Shown here one piece after another: positions 1 to 11,835 of a DNA stretch of 64,000 nt (positions are counted from its first letter, which is position 1; every line of letters begins with the position of its first letter). The stretch is from Mactromeris polynyma. Taxonomy: Eukaryota; Mollusca; Bivalvia; Venerida; Mactridae. The notes beneath the pieces are model-generated. The model saw only the letters and a list, made by a program, of their open reading frames with translations. It was not told the DNA's origin and made no database searches. Position numbers and translations under genes: made by a program. The stretch is taken from positions 5,829,722-5,893,721 of the forward strand of contig JASFXZ010000032.1 in NCBI GenBank assembly GCA_032209605.1, in the 5' to 3' direction.

Positions 1-255
1 ATGAGTGTTGTGTAAACCAATCTAATCTTACGTTAACCAACAAGGCAATTTCTCTACAACAGAACAACGTTTGTAACCTTGACGCGGATTGGTTAACTTT
101 CGATAAAGGGTACGTCACCTTACCGAAATACTACCGAAATCCAGTTTGGATCTGGAGTGACCAGCAATCGTAACATCTCGGCATTGTTTATGTTGCACAA
201 CAAATCCTAACCTTCAAATTGCGCCAACAATCTTTTTTCAAGACCTTTCTTGTTT
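1..255. repeat. dispersed repeat, copy A (truncated by window edge)
   Basis: This stretch matches 58,489-58,743 in the same orientation over about 250 bp, with scattered substitutions and small indels. Shared landmarks include AACAACGTTTGTAACCTTGA, GCGGATTGGTTAAC and GCACAACAAATC. No coding potential is visible. It is an interspersed element of unknown class, and its left end lies outside the window. Confidence 0.8.
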
Positions 256-582
256 ATCTGTAATAGTTTCGTTTAACTATCATAACTATACTGTTGACAG
301 TGAGGGCATCGACCCATTTCCGGCTGCAATCTGTTACGTACTTCAAGATATATGTTACTTACAAGATCACAGAAATATCTACTGTTGTGACTCAGTACTA
401 TTAATTAATATGAATCAACTGTAATAACGAACGCACCACGTGACACCCATTTGTTCATTTTCTCTACTTTCATGTTTAACTACGTAAATGTCGTAATGAC
501 TTAACCGCTTTTCAATGGTATTACCTTCATCTTGTGTTTTATATTGAAGGCGCCCTAGCACAAAACCCCTCAGAGAACTGAT

Positions 583-765
583 ATATACAGAGTAACCTAT
601 CGTGAGTGGCCCCTGTATTCTTCAGCAACAACCTCTCTTCAACAATGTAATGAATTTTCTCGCTGTTAAAATACGACCAATTTAACCTATTTAGAACAAC
701 CTCTCTATAACAACCGAAGTTGGCATCTTCCAAAGTGTGTTGCTAAGGAGAGGTGGCACTGTATG
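583..765. mobile_element. small TIR element (CAGT...ACCTCTC type)
   Basis: The right end reads GAGAGGTGGCACTG followed by TA. Internal motifs (ACCTCTCTTCAACAA, GACAACCTC-like) recur at 24,735-24,903 and, more weakly, at 5,500-5,660, each ending in GAGGTN4CTGTA. Ends starting CAGT next to TA suggest a non-autonomous Tc1/mariner/pogo-class element. The left boundary is approximate. Confidence 0.45.
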
Positions 766-807
766 TGGATATATAGAAGCGTAACATTAAAGTAAGATGT
801 TAAAATA

Positions 808-985
808 CAGTTAAATCGCAATAATAAGACCATCATTGGTACCCTTGAAAACTGGTATTCTTATTGAGGTGGTCTTAATATTGAGATTGAATAAAGAGCA
901 AAACAGTGAAAGTGTATTTGAAAATTGTGTTTTTAATTTTGAGGTGGTTTTATTATTGAAGTGGTCGTTAAGATAGGTTTTACTG
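808..985. mobile_element. MITE, CAGTAAAACCTC family
   Basis: One of about eight copies in the window of a family with TIR CAGTAAAACCTCACTTAAAG, inner motif AAGACCACCTC and TA target duplications. This copy is diverged. Its left end is CAGTTAAATC and its right end is GGTTTTACTG followed by TA. The core AATAAAGAGCAAAACAGTGA is shared with other copies. Confidence 0.75.
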
Positions 986-2247
986 TACAGTTAATATAGA
1001 CGAGGGTATAAATTACAACTAATACCACAAGCGGCAACATCATTTTCACCTATGTACGATGTTATTATAAATACCATAAATAAATACCATACAAATAACA
1101 TGTCTCTGTTACAAAATAGTTTGTACAAAATTATGAGTTTCGGGATTCATTACACGCTATCCTGTGAACGTACCTAAGGCAGTTATTAATCAATTGTAAG
1201 TTTCCGGTACCCATACCGACCGACAAAATGACCCAGCACAAATTGTTCCGGGTCTTCCGTGCTCGATATTGCGAGTCTTTTCCCAGTTCGTAACATGTGT
1301 AGGCAGAAACAATACCTACCGATCCACCATCAATCTATTGTGTGCCACGGTACTGCAAACAAACGCTTATTACGGATGGTACTGTGCGTGTTTTGTAATA
1401 ACGAGCGCACACACATATGTTCAAGAAATCAAACGATGCAATTGTTTTAATTATCCGCTCTGACATGAGGTGTTGGGCGTTACTTTGGAAACAAAAACAA
1501 TGTAATTGTACGATAAGAAAAACACCAACCCTAAAACGAGGCTGTAATGCAAAACGCTAGAAACTAAATGTTAGGCCGACCTAAATAGATTATTTTTGTG
1601 GTACCACGACCCACGATACTTGGCGAGATTCAGTATGTTGATATTCCAGATTTTGCGTGCATGCATTTGTTAAAAACTGGACATTTAACGCCAAGAATCC
1701 TGCATGGAAGAACAATAATGTGAATGGAGCAATTGACGTAGGTTGGTCGGGTCACCGTAAACAAACAATTCATCAAGGATGACCTTAAAAGAAATTCAAG
1801 ACATTCCAACAATTGTTTTATTCTTGTAAAAATTATCACATGATCTCCTACTCAAATATCCATACGATAACCATTTAAAATGAATGTGTACCATGTTTAT
1901 TTTGACTGCCTACCAGAAAACCATCGTGAGTCTTAACCCGTTTTTGTAGATGTAAGCTTATAAGTAAGATAAAATGGTCAGTTTCCATCAGACTGTGACA
2001 GCAAAGTCACAGAGGAAGATAGGCATCACTAGAGAAGTTTGTGAGACAGTCAAACCTTACTGCCGAACAGACACCAAGCTGGTTGTGGTTACAGAGAGAG
2101 AAGAGACGGAATCTAACTACTGACATGTAGAGCTTGAACCCACTAGAGTGGGACAGTCCTGGGATGACAGTGAAAAGATGAAGAGCAGAGAATGCCACCT
2201 TAGCAGAACTTCCCTAGATAGATTCCAGCAAAAGGAAGGAAGCAGGC

Positions 2248-2480
2248 ACCACAGGGAGGGGACTCAAAAACAATATCAAACGGACCAAGACGTACGCGCG
2301 AGGAGGGGACACAAAATACAATACCAAATAGACCAAGAGGTACTCGCTTGAAGGGGACACGAACACAAGACCGACCGGACTAGGAGGTACATACGGGAAG
2401 GGGACATGGATACATGACCGATCGGACTAGGAGGTACATAAGGGGAGGGGACATGAAAATATGACCGATCGGACTAGGAC
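2248..2480. repeat. tandem repeat, about 47-bp unit, 4-5 copies
   Basis: Imperfect tandem units carry GACCGATCGGACTAGGAGGT and AGGGGACATG motifs. Copies at the left are more degenerate (GGACCAAGACGTAC, GAGGGGACACA). An open frame across part of the array is a by-product of the repeat. Confidence 0.75.
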
Positions 2481-3209
2481 ATTGAAGTATAACAACACCA
2501 CATCATCAAGGAAAGGATTGAATCACTTGGGGTAGGCGATTCCCGGTGGAGGATGTCAGGGGGCTCAGCAGTACAACAACTGTATTCATCACGTCTACTC
2601 TTTTCTCCGACTGGTGTTTGTCTTGGTATTTCGTCTTTGACAATTATCCAGTTACTTAGGACAGTCCGCAGTATGATAAGGCAATGATTACATTAAAAAG
2701 AACAAGTAATGACAGTTCAGAATGTACTATATAAAAGGTTTCTCATAAAACCAACTTAGTTAAGAATTTCCTGATGTACTAACTAGATAATGGAACATTA
2801 AGTCTTCTCTGAGCTCTGTTATATACTACCTACGTGGACTGACTTGTCCGTGTTATAGAAATGAGACCAGTGCTGGTAGTTAACTCGTAGACAAACAAGT
2901 CACATTATACAGAAAGCAAAATACAGATAGAAGCACTTTATCCTGATGTTGTTATTTTTTCCCGGATGAGCTTTATCACTATTTAGACGGTTTTGAAATC
3001 ACGGTCATGTCCTAATTTCACGAAAATACCCGGAAGTTTTTACTTTAATAACTAAGCAAAATATTCTATGCAAGTATAATATTGTATCAAATGAGTTTTT
3101 CTTAAAACATATTCTTTGATGTTAGAAATTTATAGTTCATGTATAAATTTTATCGAAAAATCAAAATTTGACACTATTTCTCCTTTTTTAATGATTTCTT
3201 CATAAATAC

Positions 3210-3689
3210 ACTTATAAAACTGATATTAGACCCTTAGGGATTTAACTTATAAAACTGATATTATACCCTTAGGGATTTAACTTATAAAACTGATATTAGA
3301 CCCTTAGGGATTTAACTTATAAAACTGATATTAGACCCTTAGGGATTTAACTTATAAAACTGATATTAGACCCTTAGGAATTTAACTTATAAAACTGATA
3401 TTAGACCCTTAGGGATTTAACTTATAAAACTGATATTAGACCTTTAGGGATTTAACTTATAAAACTGATATTAGAACCTTAGGGATTTAACTTATAAAAC
3501 TGATATTAGACCCTTAGGGATTTAACTTATAAAACTGATATTAGACCATTAGGGATTTAACTTATAAAACTGATATTAGAACCTTAGGGATTTAACTTAT
3601 AAAACTGATATTAGACCATTAGGGATTTAACTTATAAAACTGATATTAGACCATTAGGGATTTAACTTATAAAACTGATATCAGACCCA
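3210..3689. repeat. 35-bp minisatellite, about 13.7 copies
   Basis: Contiguous units contain ACTTATAAAACTGATATTAG and ACCCTTAGGGATTTA with few point changes. The CCCTTAGGG part is a perfect palindrome in most copies. Units abut with no spacers, so this is not a CRISPR array. Confidence 0.95.
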
Positions 3690-3815
3690 AGTATCGTTTG
3701 CCTGTAGATACTGGTGATTATTTTATATTAACAGAACAAATACCTATTTCTCTTACGCGGAAGTAAAAACTTCCAATCCTTTCGATTGCACAAGCTGAAA
3801 CAATCGGGGCCCGAT

Positions 3816-3966
3816 CTACATCCAGTGGTGTGTACATCCGGTGTTGCGTACATCCGGTGTTGTTTACAACCGGTGTTGTTTATAACCGGTGTTGTTTACA
3901 TCCACTGTTGTTTACATCCGGTGTTGTGTACTTCCGGTGTTGTCTACATCCAGTGTTGTCTACACT
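3816..3966. repeat. 16-bp tandem repeat, about 9 copies
   Basis: Units read approximately GTACATCCGGTGTTGT, with variants ACAACCGG, ATCCACTG and CTTCCGG. The frame open across the array (3,786-4,028) arises from the repeat and is not annotated as a gene. Confidence 0.9.
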
Positions 3967-4514
3967 GTGTACATGTTAAATGCCCGCAGCCCGGAAAATC
4001 CGGAAAAAAATCAAGCAGTCGTCAATAATCGATTTTTAATGCCGTGATACGACAAATCTATAAGCATAAAGCAGTGATTTACGAGAGAACATCGCTATCA
4101 AGTTGTATTGATGAATTCTGGGGGGAAAAGTCGCTGAGTGGAAACAATTGACGCCTTACAGCTATATATCAGCGACGCATCATTTCTCGTATAACAGGGA
4201 GAATATCATGGAATACGGGAGAAGGTCATATATCAATTCCTCTTGTCTGTAATTGAAAGTCGAGAAATTCAACGAATTCAACATCGTTTGTCGTCTGATT
4301 AATGTCTCGCTTAAAGATACGTACGGTATGGTTCAGAACTAAAACAAACAAGTCATTGTTGATGAAATCTACAAAGAAAAATTGCGTTAATGTCAAGAAA
4401 AAAGTCTTTAAAACGTCTGTGAAACTAAAATAAAATAATGTCACTATGTTGCATTTACCAAATAGATGTATTGTAATCATCATTAGAGGAAAGTGTTGAG
4501 TTTGGTAGGCCTAA

Positions 4515-4634
4515 AGCAGACGAGTCACTAAAATGGTTTAACATAGCAGACGAGTCACTTTAATGGTTTACCATAGCAGACTTGCCTTTTAAATGGTGTA
4601 ACATAGCAGACTAGCCACTTAAGTAGTTTATACA
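4515..4634. repeat. 30-bp tandem repeat, 4 copies
   Basis: Four units begin AGCAGACGAGTCACT or a close variant and end TGGTTTAACAT. The last two are the most diverged. Confidence 0.85.
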
Positions 4635-5850
4635 TGTATATATATGTCCTTAATGGATGATATTTGCTTCTGGGATCTGGTCGATCATGTTGTTTGCATC
4701 CTCATCATCATCGTTCACTGCAACATTCAGATTAGTTTTCAGTTATTTTAAGATCGGCTTATATCTCGTAGACGAGATAAACTTCTATAGAGATTTCATG
4801 AGATTTGTAATACCATCAATTCAACCAGTAATGTCGAGAGCTTGCCAACTGTTCAAAGTACAACACAGAACTTATTTAAATTTAAGGGGAGAAATCCCTA
4901 TTCCCAACGGAAAAAGGGATTGTGTAACAGATCGTTTCCAAAATATATTCAATAGTAATAAACACGCTTTTGTGAATTTCGAAGGAATCAACGCTGCCGT
5001 CATTCTTAAATTAACCGGTCGATATTACTGAATCCCTAGTGAGGTGAGTTACATCGTGTACGATATTTTCTTTGGCTATGCTCTTGAATTTTATAACAAC
5101 AGTGATACTTAAAGATGTATCTGGCTTATCTGAACATAAAATGTTTGAATAGGCTATATTCAGTATTGTTGTTACATTGGCTAAACATCTCTAATAAGAG
5201 CCATTGCAATGTAAACCCGATTGAAAAAATCTTTTTTATCATATTACTTACAGTCAAAACCTCTGAAATGGCTTTTTTTAATTTTATGATGTACAAAACA
5301 TATTACGCAACAAATATAGATTAATACATTATGAGTTCATTCTTTATAAATGCACGTTTAGTGATGTTTTAACCATAGGAAATATATTTTTCATGTTTGG
5401 TTAATTAAACAAATGAACAAAAAATAAGCATAGTATAACTTTAAGCTTTCAAAATGACTGAAAAGTAAAAGCAAAACAGATCCGAGCTTGTATATTTACT
5501 AGGTACTAGTGATATGGCTTCAGAGTAAAGCCTTTGGAAGACGCACTTCTGGCTGTTGTTGCGACGTTGTTCACTAAGAGAGATACTGTTAATAGTAAAT
5601 GTCTACTTCAAGAAAGTGGTAGCTCCAGAGAGGACCGCTCTATGAGGTTCCACTGTATAGAAGAATTAAATTCCATAAACGAAAGGAAGCAATGTGTCCC
5701 CAATGAGAAGAAATATACATGAAAAAGGTCAAACATTTACAGACTAATATGTCTTTCTGAAACACGTGACACCCTCCGCTTATATTATCTACTTTATCTT
5801 GTTTTGTAAATTTGATAAACAAATGTAGGACTATATAATTATGAGTTATA
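4635..5850. other. unassigned DNA
   Basis: AT-rich. A 124-codon ATG-initiated frame at 4,657-5,031 has no motif I recognise and no convincing splice context, and I treat it as unsupported. A weak relative of the CAGT...ACCTC element ends near 5,659 (GAGGTTCCACTGTA). Confidence 0.4.
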
Positions 5851-5853
5851 TTT

Positions 5854-6064
5854 AAGTGACGTCATTTCCAAAAAAACGTCACATGTGATGTCACAATGTA
5901 CTGACAGTAAGCAATATTTGCCACATATGGCAATATGAAAATGAAGTTACCACATTGAGTAAATATTGCTTCCTGCTTGTAAACAGTAACATCACATGTT
6001 GGATTTTCTTGAAATAACGTCACTTTCAGAAGAGGTTGTAAATCCCATAGCAGCGCTCATATAT
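5854..6064 (+). mobile_element. CRE-bearing MITE, copy 1
   Basis: About 210 bp, with inverted ends built on AAGTGACGTCATTTCC on the left and GAAATAACGTCACTTTC on the right, followed by a tail GGTTGTAAATCCCATAGCAG. Related copies lie at 9,670-9,882 (inverted) and 28,075-28,267. The core AGCAATATTTGCC.CATATGG is shared. The left end contains a perfect TGACGTCA at 5,857-5,864. Confidence 0.8.
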
Positions 6065-7396
6065 TCTTTTCAACTTTAAGACATACTTATATAATGTATT
6101 TAAAAGCGTTTACTTAACACTGATACCGCTTTTTCTACATTTGTTTTGAATTATGAAGCATAAAATAACTTGCCCTTAAATAACAACGATGTACGTTGAA
6201 GACCCAGAAAAAACGAACAATGAAGGGGACACACCTTAAGTATCTATCCCCGTGTCCCCTACACATTGGATTCAGGGTCAGTGTGGGTTGTATGATTTAA
6301 ATCTTAGATAAAAGATTGATCAACAGGTGCACTGTTAACGATGTTGCTAGTGCTGTGACATATACGCACTGAAGCATACAGCGTATTTTCCACTTTCTCC
6401 CATTTTACGGAATTTATATCTCAATTTGAATCGTTAAATGAATGCGTCTTTTTTTGGAAGCCATAAGAGCAAAGTCTGTATTTTCTATTTCGTAATGTCG
6501 CCAGGCTATTGGTACGAGGCCAAAACAGAGATCTTCAACAAATCTAATGTCTCCATTGGGTGTTTTGCGAGTGTAGAACGTCTGAAGACCAAATGATAAA
6601 TTCAAATTTATTTCTAAAATAATAAACGCAAAATGGCAATTTTTAACTTGTTTCTCAGAATTTGTCATTTTTCCGAAAAATTTGAACGAACTGCCAAAAT
6701 ACTATGCGAAGAGAGGCATAAAAGAGCGATATATATAATATTACATTTATGATACATCACTTTTCACAATCCAGACAACCAAGAATAAATGCTTGCCAAA
6801 TTTTGACCATAACTAAAACATTAATGTTCGGTTCTGCCAAGGTTACAAGCTGTGCGCCGGCTAATCAAAGGATTTCAACCTAATACTCGCATATCTGCAA
6901 GAAAATCACAGAGAATATATATATTCCATTAATTTTATCACGCTATCATAGACTTTTGAACTCCATAACTAGAATAAACACCGCTCTCTGGAGAGCTTCT
7001 GCAGCGAGAAGTTTCAATGGCTTTTGTTAATACATACTTTTACAAGGCGAACAATAAAACGTTACGTGAACGTATTGTATTAGGGTGGCAACCATGTGTG
7101 AAACAACTGAATCAAAATAAATATATACAGCCCTGCAGAAATGTTATGTCATATTTACGACTTTGTTATTGTATACGAATGGGTTTAATGAGCATGCAGT
7201 AAAGTTTGTTACTTATAAACACGTTACAGTCAAACCTTTTTAGATGATGCGTAACATACAAGCAAACATTTAGCTGTAATCTAAAATGCAAACCAATTAT
7301 TCGGGCGTTGCCCCGTCTCTCAACGTATACGCGATGCGATGAAAACGTATTCGATGTTTCATACACTGCTGTAACACAAGTGTCACATTAAAAAAT
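6065..7396. other. unassigned DNA
   Basis: No exon, RNA gene or clear repeat is recognised. An 84-codon antisense frame at 6,414-6,668 is not supported by motifs or splice sites. Confidence 0.5.
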
Positions 7397-8172
7397 GACG
7401 CAGTCGGTTTGAGAGGCAATGTAACATATTTGCTTCAGTATTGCGACGCCCGGTTCATTCACGGACGCATTCGGTTTGAGTGACCATGTGACATATTTGC
7501 TACAGTATTGCGACGCCCGGTTCATTCACGAACGCAGTCGGTTTGAGAGGCAATGTAACATATTTACTGCAGCATTGCGACGCCCGGTTCATTCACGGAC
7601 GCAGTCTGTTTGAGAGACAATGTAACATATTTACTGCAGTATTGCGACGTCCGGTTTATTCACGTACGCAGTCTATTTGAGAGGCCGTGTAACATATTTG
7701 CTACAGTATTGCGACACCCGTTTCATTCACGGACGCAGTCGGATCGAGTGACCATGTAACACAATTGCCACAGTATTACAACACCCGGTTCATTCACGGA
7801 CGCAGTCGGTTTGAGTGACCATGTTACATAATTGTCACAGTATTGCGACGCCCGGTTTATTCACGCCCGCAGTCTGTTAGAGAGACCATGTTACATAATT
7901 GCTACAGTATGGAGACGCCCGGTTCATTCACGTACGCAGTCGGTTTGAGTGAACCTGTTACATAATTGATACAGTATTGCGACGCCCGGTACATTCACGC
8001 ACGCAGTCTGTTTGAGTGACCCTGTGACATAATTGCTACAGTATGGAGACGCCCGGTTCATTCACGCACGCAGTCTGTTAGAGAGACCATGTGACATTAT
8101 CGCTACAGTATGGAGACGCCCGGTGCATTCACGCACGCAGTCTGTTTGAGTGACCATGTGACATAATTGCTA
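7397..8172. repeat. 67-bp minisatellite, about 12 copies
   Basis: Imperfect units carry CGCAGTCGGTTTGAGTGACC, then CATAATTGCTACAGTATTGC, then GACGCCCGGTTCATTCACG. Variation between units is considerable, which points to an old array. A SINE-like sequence follows directly. Confidence 0.92.
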
Positions 8173-8214
8173 CAACGGGCAAAGCGGTTTGATAGTGTTT
8201 TCCCCAATGCCAAA

Positions 8215-8425
8215 TCATACTAAACACATGTCGGTTTTAATGGAGTTTACGACGTTTTGCAACAATATTTCAGTTATGTTCGGCAGTTCGTCGACCCTAC
8301 CAATGTTCCTGGGTAAGCAATCAGTACTTACCTGTTCCTTTACTAGCAATTGACAACTTCCCCACATGAGGAGGAAGAGAAATGATTTTTGGACGCGTTA
8401 ACTGAAGACAAAATTGTCACAAATA
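8215..8425 (-). mobile_element. SINE fragment (bivalve-type core)
   Basis: It shares its core with the copies at 14,880-15,200 and 27,765-28,045: a TTTCAGTTATGTTCGGC region, GTTCCTGGGTAAGC, then CAACTTCCCCACATGAGG. The tRNA-like head seen in the 14.9-kb copy is missing or unrecognisable here. Orientation is inferred from that copy. Confidence 0.6.
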
Positions 8426-8729
8426 ACTTATATTGTACTTTATATTTGCTTTGAACTTTGTAAAGGAGCATAAATCATGTGTTACTTAGAACAGATCGTG
8501 AAAACTCTGAGAATCCGAGATTTCTAGAGAAAATTGTTATTAACAACATAGACAAAACAAAATATTGGATCCTAATGTAACCTACTGATATATAAAACAT
8601 ACTTTCAAGTGCAGTTGAATCGTAGAACGTAAATGATATTATTATGAAGAACGAGTATTTTGTACCAAATGAATAATAAATCATATTGTATGGGATATCA
8701 CTCCACAGTGCGTCATTTGTGAAGAGGAA

Positions 8730-8885
8730 CAGTAACACCTTTGGGACCCTTGTAAACTTCTTATTGAGGTGGTCTTAATATTGAGGTTGAATAAAGAGCA
8801 AAACAGTGAAAATGAACTTAAAAATAGTGTTCATAATTTTGCTATGGTCTTATTACTGATGTGGTCTTTAAGTGAGGTGTGACTG
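8730..8885. mobile_element. MITE, CAGTAAAACCTC family
   Basis: The left end is CAGTAACACCTTTGGGACCC and the right end is TAAGTGAGGTGTGACTG followed by TA. The inner motif TTATTGAGGTGGTCTTAATA matches the other copies. Confidence 0.7.
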
Positions 8886-9239
8886 TATTACGGAAGTTGA
8901 GACGTGACTTTTGACAACAGTTGAAGCATAAGCAAAGGAACCTCGCACACTCACACTACATGACTTTTGTTTGGATATTGAGAGTTTTACTGTTATCTGC
9001 GAATATTGTAGGATGTTCTTGAAATGTTTCTACGATGATAAGAGGGTCGTAAATGCTTTAAATAACATGCACTTTTCTGTATACTGTAATAAGTATACGA
9101 ACTTTGCAATGAACATTGGATGTGTGGGTGATTCTGAGAAATACTGAGAAAGTACGGAATCCTACTAGGGCCATCATAAATCATCATAATGGACCACAAT
9201 GGAAATAAGAGTTTTAAATGTATGTCTTAATTTTGTTGA

Positions 9240-9492
9240 TCGTGTTGCCGCCAGTGTAGTCCAGCCACGGACGTCACATCTCTATACAGTCTCTGAACAA
9301 AGCTGTGACGAAGACGCGTGTAAAAGTCGGAGTACAGAGACACGTATGCGGGGCTACAGCCAGTGATACTACAACGCGACGGAACGACGAGGCGCGCGAC
9401 GAACATAACAGGACATGTTGATACATCGGCAGTGTCGCGTGTACATCATGATGAAAAGTTGTTCATCTTTATTTTCATTCAGAAAAGGTAAG
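9240..9492 (+). promoter_or_regulatory. CpG-rich patch and candidate first exon
   Basis: Unlike the AT-rich surroundings, 9,240-9,420 is dense in CpG, for example GACGCGTG, CGCGACGGAACGACGAGG and CGCGCGACG. It runs into a short open frame with an ATG pair at about 9,448 (M-M-K-S-C-S-S-L-F-S-F-R-K) that ends at a good donor, AAAG|GTAAGG, near 9,488. This is what a promoter plus first exon would look like. No downstream exon is recognised, so gene identity is unknown and the call is tentative. Confidence 0.25.
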
Positions 9493-9669
9493 GCCACCTG
9501 CACAAATAGGAATATCTCAAATCAGATCCAGGCAGGAAAACATATTAGGAAAGACTTGCATTTATCACGGTGCAATTGCTCTCTTGTGATTATAAATTAC
9601 CATCACAAACAATGGTACAAATACAAGCATGTTTGTGCATCGGACTCAATTCATTTATAGAGATACATA

Positions 9670-9882
9670 TATATGAGCGCTGCTATGGGATTTACAACCT
9701 ATTCTGTAAGTGACGTCATTTCAAGAAAACACAACATGTGATGTCACTATTTGGAAGCAGGAAACAATATTTACTCCATATGGTCACTTCGTTTTCATAT
9801 TGCCCTATGGAGCTAATATAGCTTACTGTCTCAGTACATGGTGACGTCACATGTGACGTTTTTTGGAAATGACGTCACTTAA
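9670..9882 (-). mobile_element. CRE-bearing MITE, copy 2 (inverted)
   Basis: Reverse-complement relative of the elements at 5,854 and 28,075. It starts with ATGAGCGCTGCTATGGGATT and ends in AAATGACGTCACTT. It carries three perfect TGACGTCA palindromes, at 9,711-9,718, 9,842-9,849 and 9,870-9,877. Confidence 0.8.
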
Positions 9883-9892
9883 CGAAGAGGTT

Positions 9893-10599
9893 GGAATTCG
9901 TTCAGTGGCCTTCATACATTGATGGTTTGACGCTAAACTGCTTCTTTACTGTGTCTGAGTTACCACATTTTTACACGAAACCCTCGATACGTTATTTTAA
10001 CACAACACGATTTTCAGACTTACATCAGACGAGAATTTGGGAGATTACTTGTCATCATTTCGCCCATTTCGCCCTTTTCATCACATTTGTGAAACAGAAG
10101 TCGTTTACGTCGTAAAAAATGAGTTCTGGCTAATGACAAGTACTTATTCTTGTCAGGAGAGGAATTCTTTCTGTCTTAATCTCCAGGAAATATAATTCTC
10201 CAATGAAGGAAATGTCTCGAAATCGATAATATAGTACCAAATACAGACGACAATTTCTAGAGGCGGTGCGGCCAGATGTTATTGTACAACTAATTCAGAA
10301 AACATCGGCCAATTACGTCCAGTGCGTAGTTTAACGGAGAGTAACGAAGTGGTACGGAAATATCCGAGAGCTGTCGAGAATGTGATAACGGTGATATGTT
10401 TAGTTAACTATTAGCATCGCATTGAAGATAAAAGAAAAACGCTCACAGAAGCCGCAAGCGATACTTGGAACACTTCATGTTTGTATAAGATTTTATATAT
10501 GATTTCTGATGCTCAACTATAGAACGGCACATTCTGTCACTAATGACTGCCGTGTGATTTGTTCTGTTAAAGATATACAATTATAAGCGTTCATGGAAA
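9893..10599. other. unassigned DNA
   Basis: Nothing recognisable as a gene or repeat family. A 74-codon frame at 9,891-10,115 has no recognisable motif. Confidence 0.45.
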
Positions 10600-10755
10600 G
10601 TTTTTACTTGAACTATTTTTTGCGTTATCCTCAACATATGATGTTTATTGATATGGTTTTATTGATTCATGCATATTGTTTTTAAAAATGTTTGTCTTAA
10701 TTTGATATTGCCATGAAAATGGTACAGTTTATGTTGAAATAAATCTGTGTATCTT
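10600..10755 (+). repeat. dispersed repeat, copy A (about 155 bp)
   Basis: Matches 25,512-25,672 in the same orientation. Both contain TTTTTACTTGAACTATTTTT, TTGATATGG.TTTATTGATT and GAAATAAATCT/GATATAAATCT near the end. Class unknown. Confidence 0.75.
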
Positions 10756-11074
10756 TTATCGTTCAAAATCACTACGAAAATTATTAAAACTTCTCTCAGT
10801 TTTTACATTTAATAGATCATTACGAACCCAATGTCAAGAAAATTCTCATCAACTTGATATATTTATAAAAGGATGGTAAATCATTTATAATGACTAGTCT
10901 GCCTTGTTCAAAATACCCGAACATGTTCTGCTTAAACAGTGTGTTTATTGGTAATGTGCAAAAAGATGTTATTTTTGTATGCATGTAGAGCTACATGTAT
11001 TTCAAAGTATTTACTTGACAAATTAGCCATTGTCTTTGTATAGTTGCACCTACATATACATGTACAGGGTTCAC

Positions 11075-11290
11075 TTTGGAAAGATGACCAATACCCTTCA
11101 AATTGGGAATGTTTGCACGTTAATCTTAGAAATTGGGAAAAAAGTCTACAAGTTACAGCAAATGTTTAGGAATTAAATAAAAGGATATAGTGGTTAATTA
11201 ATCAACAATTGCAATGTATATAAACTGCCTGTGAGACAAAAGCCTCTAACTTTGTCAATTTCCGGCTTAATTGAACCAAAACATTTTCTT
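11075..11290 (+). repeat. dispersed repeat, copy A (about 200 bp)
   Basis: Matches 37,795-37,985 in the same orientation. Shared blocks are ATATAAACTGCCTGTGAGA, AAGCCTCTAACTTTGT and TTACAGCAAA. A GGGAAAA-rich motif recurs inside. Class unknown. Confidence 0.65.
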
Positions 11291-11835
11291 CAGATTTATT
11301 GGGAAATTTTACCTTCAAATTGGGAAAAATAGATACTTTTTGTCACTAGGAATACCGCCGAATAATGGTTATAAAAACAGCTGAAAATAAACCCTGAAGT
11401 ATAAGATTATTTTAACTTTGTGAACCACAATTAAACAATAAAATTAACGACGTCAACAATGAAAACTGGCAAAGCTATGGCGTATGATTATAGGAAACAA
11501 GGCTAGACGCCCACTAGCGGCAAAATCCCAAAAATAGAAAACGATTATATTGTAACATATGTAAAGTCAAATGTGAAAAATACGGCTATATATGTTATTT
11601 ATCACCCGTATATTCGGTGAGATTTTCTCGGCTTAAACGCAGACAAATCGATCATCACAGACATAACGTCAGAACTGATAATCCTCCCAGACAAAATGTC
11701 AAACTGCAAAGTCATCATCAATACAAGACTGGCATTAATATATACAACATAACAACAGCTGAAAGCAACATTTGTCCAGCTGTATTCATCATGGCTTGTC
11801 ATACCGAGTTCTGGCCCGTAGCTACCAGCACTCAA

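Larger units (their letters stand above)
256..2245. other. non-coding DNA, mostly unassigned
   Basis: AT-rich sequence with only short chance reading frames. Two small TIR elements lie inside it, at 583-765 and 808-985, and are listed separately. I see no exon with convincing splice sites and no RNA gene. Confidence 0.6.

Noticed and set aside
3210..3689. CRISPR-like look of regular 35-bp repeats (also 57,163-57,642)
   Set aside because: Units are contiguous with no unique spacers, and the context is a eukaryotic genome.
4657..5031. 124-codon ATG-initiated frame
   Set aside because: No recognisable motif, domain, splice signal or repeated copy, and composition like the surrounding AT-rich DNA. 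Could be chance.
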